DNA of 64,000 nucleotides, from assembly GCA_948474755.1 (NCBI GenBank), contig CAOLHI010000623.1:310001-374000 (forward strand), written 5' to 3'. Numbering within the stretch: position 1 is the stretch's first letter; each line of letters opens with the position of its first letter. Source of the DNA: Ctenosaura bakeri. Its lineage: Eukaryota; Chordata; Lepidosauria; Squamata; Iguanidae. Under the pieces are notes generated by a model. That model was given only the letters and a program-made list of their open reading frames with translations, made no database searches and was not told the origin of the DNA. Below, one piece after another: positions 57,914-64,000 of this stretch. The position numbers were made by a program, and so were the translations under genes.

Positions 57914-58346
57914 CTGAGGCCCTTTCCGCAACTCACCTTTTTGCAGAGCTGGGGTGCGGGGATCGTGCGAACAGCCTCTTGTGAGAGGCTCTCGCGTCCC
58001 TGTTGCTTCAGCTCCACAGCTGCCTGCGAGCAGGTAGCACAAGAGCCCCTCTTCTTCCTTCTGCAGTACAGCCTGGGATTTTCCCAGGCTGCGCTGGGAC
58101 AGGAAGTGCGAGTGCCATGGCTTCAGAGCCCCGCATGCACAGCAAGTGTGCACGGGACCCTGGAGTGATGTGCGATCACACACCCATTTTTGGCTCAAAG
58201 TCGAAAATGAAATAGTGCACGATTGGCACCTGCCAGCCCCTGGAGCATCACGTGATTGCGAGTGTGTTGTGTGGACCGCTCCTCGCAGTTGCACGACACT
58301 CCAGGGGCCCTTTCACATGGCAAATACCATGCGAAAAGGGCCTGAG
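57914..58346. mobile_element. GC-rich non-autonomous DNA transposon with terminal inverted repeats
   Basis: The ends are GGCCCTTTCCGCA and its near-complement TGCGAAAAGGGCC, with CTGAG on the outside of both (57914-57918 and 58342-58346), a possible 5-bp duplication. The interior is much more GC- and CpG-rich than its surroundings (cgtgcgaac, ctctcgcgtccc, gcacgttgc-like words). A 203-codon minus-strand ORF overlaps it but has no family resemblance. Superfamily is uncertain; family A elements also end in GGCC. Confidence 0.7.
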
Positions 58347-58461
58347 TGTTAGCCTGGCTTTCCTCCCCTTCTCCTTACCTTTTCTTGTAATGTATGGCTT
58401 GTTACTAACCATACAGAATGTCACTTTGCAGCTCAGTTGGTCCTCATTTATGCAAAACGGA

Positions 58462-58616
58462 GGCCATTTCTGCACTAGACTGTGATAGAGCTACTATTCC
58501 ACTTTGAACATCCTATGGAATCCTCAAAGGCCCCTCCTTTAAACTGCAAAGCCCAGGATTCCATAGGATGTTGAAAGTGGAATAATAGCACTATCACAGT
58601 CTAGTGTGGAAATGGC
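58462..58616. mobile_element. Palindromic MITE, family A (internally shortened)
   Basis: ggccatttctgcactagact, then gtgatagagctactattcca, is mirrored by gtggaataatagcactatca, then cagtctagtgtggaaatggc. The core tcctatggaatcctcaaagg is like that of 57192 but with part of the left core lost. It lies only 120 bases from the GC-rich element. Confidence 0.9.
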
Positions 58617-59344
58617 ATAAGTCCAGATTATATACATTGACACCAGGGGATGTGGATAACTATTTCAGCAGGGGGCTGGACTTTGAAGATACTTTTTCAT
58701 CAATTTGACTAAATTATTATGAGTTGATTATGATTTTCAGCTTTGTTATTTTGTTTCTATAAAAGGAGGCATGCTGTATCACAAAATAAACTACAAGTCT
58801 CACCTTTCTGACTTGAACATGGCATCAATTTGCCATATCTCATATTAAATTTCACCAGAGTTCTTGTAGTAGTTTTGGAAGTATGTTCTGCATGTGTATA
58901 GAGGCATTTTCCACTACAAGGTAGGTACCCCCTCCTTTCCAAAGAACCATTTTTTCCAAGCTCCATTAAACACCAGCAGCAGGACAGTATATTCTAATAC
59001 TTGAAGGTAGAAAGGAAAGAGGGGGGTTGGGATAGGCTGTGCTCTGAGAAGGGGATGGCCAGGGGCTTAGGAGGAATTGGCAGTAGGTTGCCCCAGTTGC
59101 CCCACTCCAGCACTTACCATCTGAGGCAGATGGCTGACTCTGCCCAAAGGTAGATGGGGCCCTGTTCCCCTACACCCACATATATGCATTTCCCCACCCC
59201 CTGCCATTCCTTCTACAGGCATTTGGCTCATAGAAAATTAGCAAATGATCCTGTACTTTCCTGACTTGAAAGTGTACTGATGAGGAAAGGACCTCTTGCT
59301 TAATGTTTGAATTAGTCAGAACAGTGGGGAAAGGCACCTTTTAG

Positions 59345-59345
<1 letters not shown>

Positions 59346-59381
<36 letters not shown>
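59346..59381. repeat. (CA)n microsatellite
   Basis: An uninterrupted AC/CA run of about 36 bases. Confidence 0.97.
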
Positions 59382-59385
<4 letters not shown>

Positions 59386-60098
59386 CTAGCTGGGAAGGCT
59401 GGGAGGGAATAGGACTTGGTGCTTTGGTAACCAGAACTGCTCCTATTTAACTGCTCTCATAAATGAGGATATGTGGTGGGTGGTGGCCCCTTCTTTGGGA
59501 CAATTCCTGTTGTGCAATTGGTTGTCCAGTGGATTCTGTCCTGCTCTGTGCCCCCCACCTTCAGACTGATAAATAGGGTACATTCATGCATGTGTGGGTG
59601 AATGTATTCCTCCTTATCATTAGCCACTGCTGCCTTTCGCTGTGATTTCCCCTGGGCGCATGTTAGCAATAGTAATAATAAGTCAAAGGTTTTATGTGCC
59701 CACCCACATGTCCTCCTTTCAACAATCCAGGTCTCTGTCAAATGAAATGGGACAAGAGGGACTGTCTCAATACTTTTGAAATGTCCTCACATTTTTAGCT
59801 CTTCCATCTTAGCACATTTTTAGATTTTTAGTTCTACATAATTTCCACAGCTCTGCCACAGAAAACACCAATGCAAAGCATTGTTTATAAGAAGAGTTTT
59901 TTTGCTTTGTTTGCAGAATTGAAAAGCTAAAGGGGGGATTATAATTGGAAAATAAAATTTTAAAAAAGTGGCCATTGTGTCCCAAAATCCCCAGTGATCA
60001 CCATTTTCTATGGAAGTACCAATTGTGTTAGTGAAAACAAACCGTTTGTTAACATAGGGTCATTCCACACTCCTATTGCAAAAACCAGGAGAATCTGT

Positions 60099-60169
60099 CT
60101 TCCTTCCTTCCTTCCTTCCTTCCTTCCTTCCTTCCTTCCTTCCTTCCTTCCTTCCTTCCTTCCTTCCTT
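60099..60169. repeat. (CTTC)n microsatellite
   Basis: An uninterrupted TTCC tetramer run of about 70 bases, followed by T7. It is pure and therefore probably length-variable. Confidence 0.97.
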
Positions 60170-61361
60170 TTTTTAAAAGAATGCATCAGCAGCATCACAC
60201 ACTTTACATTTTGTACCGACTGGCAGGGCAGGCCACAGGATAAACAAGACTCTAATCACTGCCTGCTCCACCAGTTTTACAGTCTTGCCGATTTGTGTTC
60301 GTGGTGTTTATCATGTTAGTAAAGCTTATAGTACTTCATGAGGCTGTCTCAGACTATTGTCACATTCTGCTGGATTTTAGCTTGGACAAGTTCTACAAAA
60401 CTAATAAATAAATAAAAAGACACATACTTTCAAGCTAATTGATGTTAGTTCAATTAGTAGGAAGTTCAGTTTTGTAGATAGCACTCAAATAACTGGCAAA
60501 ACTTGGGGGGAGATTAAAGACAATTGCTACCTTCCCTCCCTTTAAAACAATAGCTCTGTGCAGGCAATAATCTCAAAAAATACCAAGCCCATTTCTGCAT
60601 CATTCTCATCCTGGTGCCCTGGCTATGGACCTATTCCTATTCCTATCTACTGAGTTCAGTGGAATTTACTACCGAACATGTGTAGTGACGACAACAACAA
60701 TAACAATTATTTCTCCTCTTCCTTCTCCTCCTTCTTCCAGTACAGCAGTGATAGGTGCTTTAGCAACAATTCCAAATTGACTGACAAAACGTTTGAATGA
60801 AATTTCCATAGATAGAGTCACAAGAGCACGATTACAAAAAGTGACACTTCTTGGAACATGCCACTTTGTCCAACAATGCCTTGCCCATTCCTAAATTATG
60901 GGATAGAATCCAAATCACCGATGGTCCAAGACTCCAGTCAGTAACACCTGGTAGATTGTGAAACCAACATAATACATAATGATAAGGGGCCCCAGGCACT
61001 GAGCACTGTACAATAAATAAATTAAAAGGACAAACACTGCTGGAGGTTTATAAGCTAAGAGACAGTGAGAGAGACTCAAGAAACATGCTAAATTATGCCA
61101 GCATTTAGTAACAAGAAATATGCTAAACATTTGGAAGGGAGAGAGAGGTACAGACACTAAGGTTATACATCCTAGAATGGAGGAGGGTCTAAATCCTCCA
61201 ACAAGACTGGGCGGGGGGGGGGTTGCTGAGCCTCTCTAAAATAGGTTAAATTTGACCACTAAGATTCCTAGATAGCTGAAACCTCATAGGAATTATTAGC
61301 CAGAAATGTATTAAATGATCAAGGGGGGAAAAGAACCCAAGAGAGCTGTTATAGTCATACT

Positions 61362-61377
61362 TACTTGGGAGTAAGCT
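61362..61377 (+). repeat. Target-site duplication, left copy
   Basis: TACTTGGGAGTAAGCT, identical over 16 bases to the copy at 63863-63878 that follows the L1 3' end. Confidence 0.95.
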
Positions 61378-63862
61378 GGATAAAGCACCAGGACCAGATG
61401 GATTTACAGTGTTATAAAAAGTTTATAAAGAATTGATCCACCCACTTCAAACAACACTGAAGGAAATAGAGAAATATGGTAAACTGGAAACCTGGGGAGA
61501 TTCTAATATTGTATTGATACCCAAAGAAGGTAAAGACAAAAGAGAAGTTAACAACTACAGACCAATCTCCTTGCTGAATATAGATTATAAAATATTTGCA
61601 TCAGTGTTGGCAAAACGCTTGAGGCAAGCACTGCAGGATAAGATTCAACAGAGTCAAACAGGCTTTTTCCCGGGTAGACATATGAGAGACAACGTTAGAA
61701 CAATCATAGATGTGATTGAATTTTATGACAAAAACTCGGGGAAGAAAGCAGCGCTTATTTTTCTGGATGCTGAAAAAGCTTTTGATAATGTTTCTTGGGA
61801 CTTTCTGTTAAGGGTTCTGAAAGAATATGATTTGGAAGAAGATTTTTGCAAATGGATGGAGATGATTTACCAAGAACAATCAGCGAGGTTAATTATAAAT
61901 GGAGATACTACAGCAAGTTTTGCAATAAATAAAGGGGTACGACAGGAATGCCTGTTATCACCACTATTATTCATAGCTGTATTGGAGGTTCTGCTGATAA
62001 CAATAATTGAAGAGCCACAGATAAGAGGTTTGAAATTAAGGAAAAAAGAACTGAAATTAAAAGCATTTGCAGATGATGTAATTATAGTTTTGGAGGATCC
62101 ACAAGAATCAGTTCAGGTGCTGATGGAAACTTTACAAAGATACGGACTAAAAGCAGGTTATAAATAATAGAGAAAAAACAATGATGATGACTCTTAATAT
62201 GACAAAAAAAGAGCAAGCGGAATTGGAGAGAAGATCTGGATATTAACTGACCAAGAAAACAAAATATCTGGGGATAAAAATGATGAAAAAGAATCAAGAA
62301 CTATTTGAAAACAATTATTCAAGAACATGGAAAGAAATTAAATGTGATATGGAAAAATGGAAAAATTTAAATTTATCCTTCTTGGGTAGGATAAATGCTT
62401 TTAAAATGTCTTTACTACCAAAGCTTATGTTCCTCTTTCAAAACTTACCAATAATAGGGAAAGAGAAGATATTTAAGGAATGAGAAAATGCCCTACAAAA
62501 ATTTATATGGCAAGGGTTTTTAGATTTAGATTTAGAATTAGATTTAAAATACTTAAAGATGCAAAAGAGAGAGGAGGACTCGACTTACCATAATTAAAAA
62601 TCTATTACCATGCATGTTGTTTAGATTAGATCAAAGACTGGGTTCAATTAGAAAACACAACCACTAAAGACTTAGAAGAAATAAACAATAGATTTGGATG
62701 GCATAGTTATCTATGTTATGATAGATCTACAGCGAATAAAGAGTTTAAAAATCATTGCATTCGAAATACATTGTTGAAGGTTTGGTCACAAATAAAGCAA
62801 AAATTTTATACAAAGTTACCAGTATGGACCTCACCACAAGAAGCTTATAAAATTGCCCCAACAAAACAAGGAAATTTATTAACATCTCAAGAGTTATTGA
62901 AGAATGTGTACAGAAGAAGAATTAAAGGCTGAAGGGCATGAACTAAATTGGTTTCCATTGAGACAACTCAGAGAAAGATTTAAGAAAGGACCAAAAACTA
63001 TATGGATTTGAGAGAAAAGAGAATGAATTAGATGTACTGATGAAAGATAACCAAAAGAAAAGAATTTCCAAATTTTATAAATTATTGTTGAAAAGAGAAA
63101 TGGAATCAGAAGTGGTTAAAGATGGTTAGATGGGCACAGAATTTGGGACATTCAATTGAATTAGAAACTTGGGAAAGAATGTGGAAAATAGATATAAAAT
63201 TTACACCAAACTTAAATTTAAGAGAAAACTTTTATAAAATGTTTTACAGATGGTATATGACCTCAGAAAGATTACAAAAAATAACGAAAAATGGGAATTC
63301 AATTTGTTGGAAGTGTGATGAAAAGACAGGGTCTTTTTTCTATATGTAGTGGACATGTAAGATAGCAAAAAAAAATTCGAAGGGGGTGCATGACAAAATC
63401 CAAAGAATTTGTAAGCTGAATTTTGAAATGAAACCAGAGTTTTATTTGTTAAATATGCTAGGCCAACAAAGGGAAATAAGAATTCATCAGAAGATATTAT
63501 TATATCCAATAACTGCAGCAAGGTTGACATATGCGCAGCACTGGAAAGAAAAGAAACATATTGATATAGAAGAATGGAAGTTAAAAGTTCTGGATATGAT
63601 AGAGATGGAAAAGTTCGCATTTTCTTTGAAGAATAAATCTATCCAGAACTTTGAGAAAGGATGGAAAAGAGTATTGGATTAGGTAAAGATATAAATGTAT
63701 GAGAAATCAAAGAAGAAATAATGAAACTGTACTTCTCTCTGTAAGATGGAAATTATGTTTGTTATGGAATGGAAATAAGCGATTTCAACTGGAAGATTTA
63801 AGCATGGAAGTGAGGGGGGCGTTATTTTCAAGATAAACTTTCAATAAAAATTATTTTAAAAA
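61378..63862 (+). mobile_element. 5'-truncated L1 LINE with ORF2 remnants and intact target-site duplication
   Basis: The element begins inside the reverse-transcriptase region (KAPGPDGF near 61385). The longest open part, about 61407-62167, carries NNYRPISLLNIDYKIFASVL, QTGFFPGRHMRDNVRTI, LIFLDAEKAFDNVSWD and an intact FADD box (near 62060), the L1-clade RT motifs. A frameshift follows the FADD segment; the frame resumes with KTKYLGI and continues to 62483. The C-terminal region includes the CWKCDEKTGSFFYM zinc-knuckle-like segment (63304), interrupted by TAG for Trp, and ends at a stop at 63680-63682. A short 3' UTR with aataaaaattattttaaaaa closes it. It cannot move by itself. Confidence 0.93.
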
Positions 63863-63878
63863 TACTTGGGAGTAAGCT
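63863..63878 (+). repeat. Target-site duplication, right copy
   Basis: An exact 16-base repeat of 61362-61377, directly after the L1 A-rich tail. Confidence 0.95.
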
Positions 63879-64000
63879 AACTGACCACATGGAGGGAGCT
63901 TTTCGTATGCATGATGCTTGTAAGAATCTTTCTGGCTGAGGATGATTGATTGACTGATAATGTACAGGAGAAATAAGTTGCCCTTCCCCTAACTGTGACC
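63879..64000. other. Unannotated end of window
   Basis: Unique-looking sequence after the L1, with TGATTGATTGACTGAT-like words. No feature is seen. Confidence 0.6.

Larger units (their letters stand above)
49250..61361. other. Intergenic region, repeat-rich
   Basis: No coding exon was recognised on either strand. The named contents are an L2-like tail (50770-50930), family B and A palindromic elements, SINE 55165-55350, an L2-like 3' end (56480-57115), the GC-rich element 57914-58346, and CA and CTTC microsatellites. In mammals the next gene after QSOX1 is LHX4; no LIM or homeodomain coding sequence is visible here. Confidence 0.7.

Noticed and set aside
57683..58294. 203-codon minus-strand open frame
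   Set aside because: It spans the GC-rich transposon-like element and its flank, has no recognisable domain, and crosses the element boundary. High GC alone explains the lack of stops.
60099..60169. Coding repeat (FLPS)n in an open frame
   Set aside because: It is the translation of a pure CTTC microsatellite, not a protein.
49250..61361. Search for the first exons of LHX4, the mammalian neighbour of QSOX1
   Set aside because: No LIM zinc-finger or homeodomain coding sequence was seen on either strand; the gene is probably beyond the window.
1..64000. CRISPR array, phage, operon or bacterial defence system
   Set aside because: The window is vertebrate nuclear DNA with introns, SINEs and LINEs. 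The tandem repeats present are microsatellites or short duplications without spaced identical units.

Overview
This is vertebrate nuclear DNA, most likely from a squamate reptile (lizard or snake). Coding sequence is sparse and lies in short exons with GT..AG introns. The spaces between are filled with CR1, L2-like and L1 LINE fragments, tRNA-derived SINEs ending in ACAACA-type tails, and several families of palindromic (MITE-like) DNA transposons. The squamate call is inference from the repeat mix; the vertebrate call is firm.

The only protein-coding gene I can support is QSOX1 (sulfhydryl oxidase 1, quiescin Q6) on the + strand. Nine exons can be placed at 10874-44127. Every junction obeys GT..AG, and the phases chain without a break through 630 codons plus a TGA stop. 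Taking the usual 12-exon layout, these are exons 4-12. They cover the end of the first thioredoxin domain, the second (redox-inactive) thioredoxin domain, the helix-rich linker, the Erv/ALR FAD domain ([25 protein letters not shown], a final CWSC), a charged linker with a furin-type RSKR-D site, and a C-terminal transmembrane helix. Exons 1-3, with the signal peptide and the active-site CxxC of thioredoxin domain 1, were not found and probably lie upstream of the window.

Layout: 1-10873 is probably intron 3 and has a large palindromic repeat at 7155-7360. 10874-44127 is the exon/intron body; intron 5 carries a decayed L1, intron 6 carries a 200-bp near-perfect hairpin and a Tigger-like element, and intron 8 carries CR1, L2, SINE and MITE copies. 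The 3' UTR begins at 44128, with a near poly(A) signal at 44918 and a possible distal tandem pair at 49209-49232. 49250-64000 looks intergenic. It holds MITEs, SINEs, an L2-like 3' end, a GC-rich terminal-inverted-repeat element (57914-58346), pure CA and CTTC microsatellites, and a 5'-truncated L1 (61378-63862) with a perfect 16-bp target-site duplication.

I saw no bacterial-type system, CRISPR array, phage or operon. The unusual content is structural: long hairpins, related palindromic elements, and splice or processing details of QSOX1.
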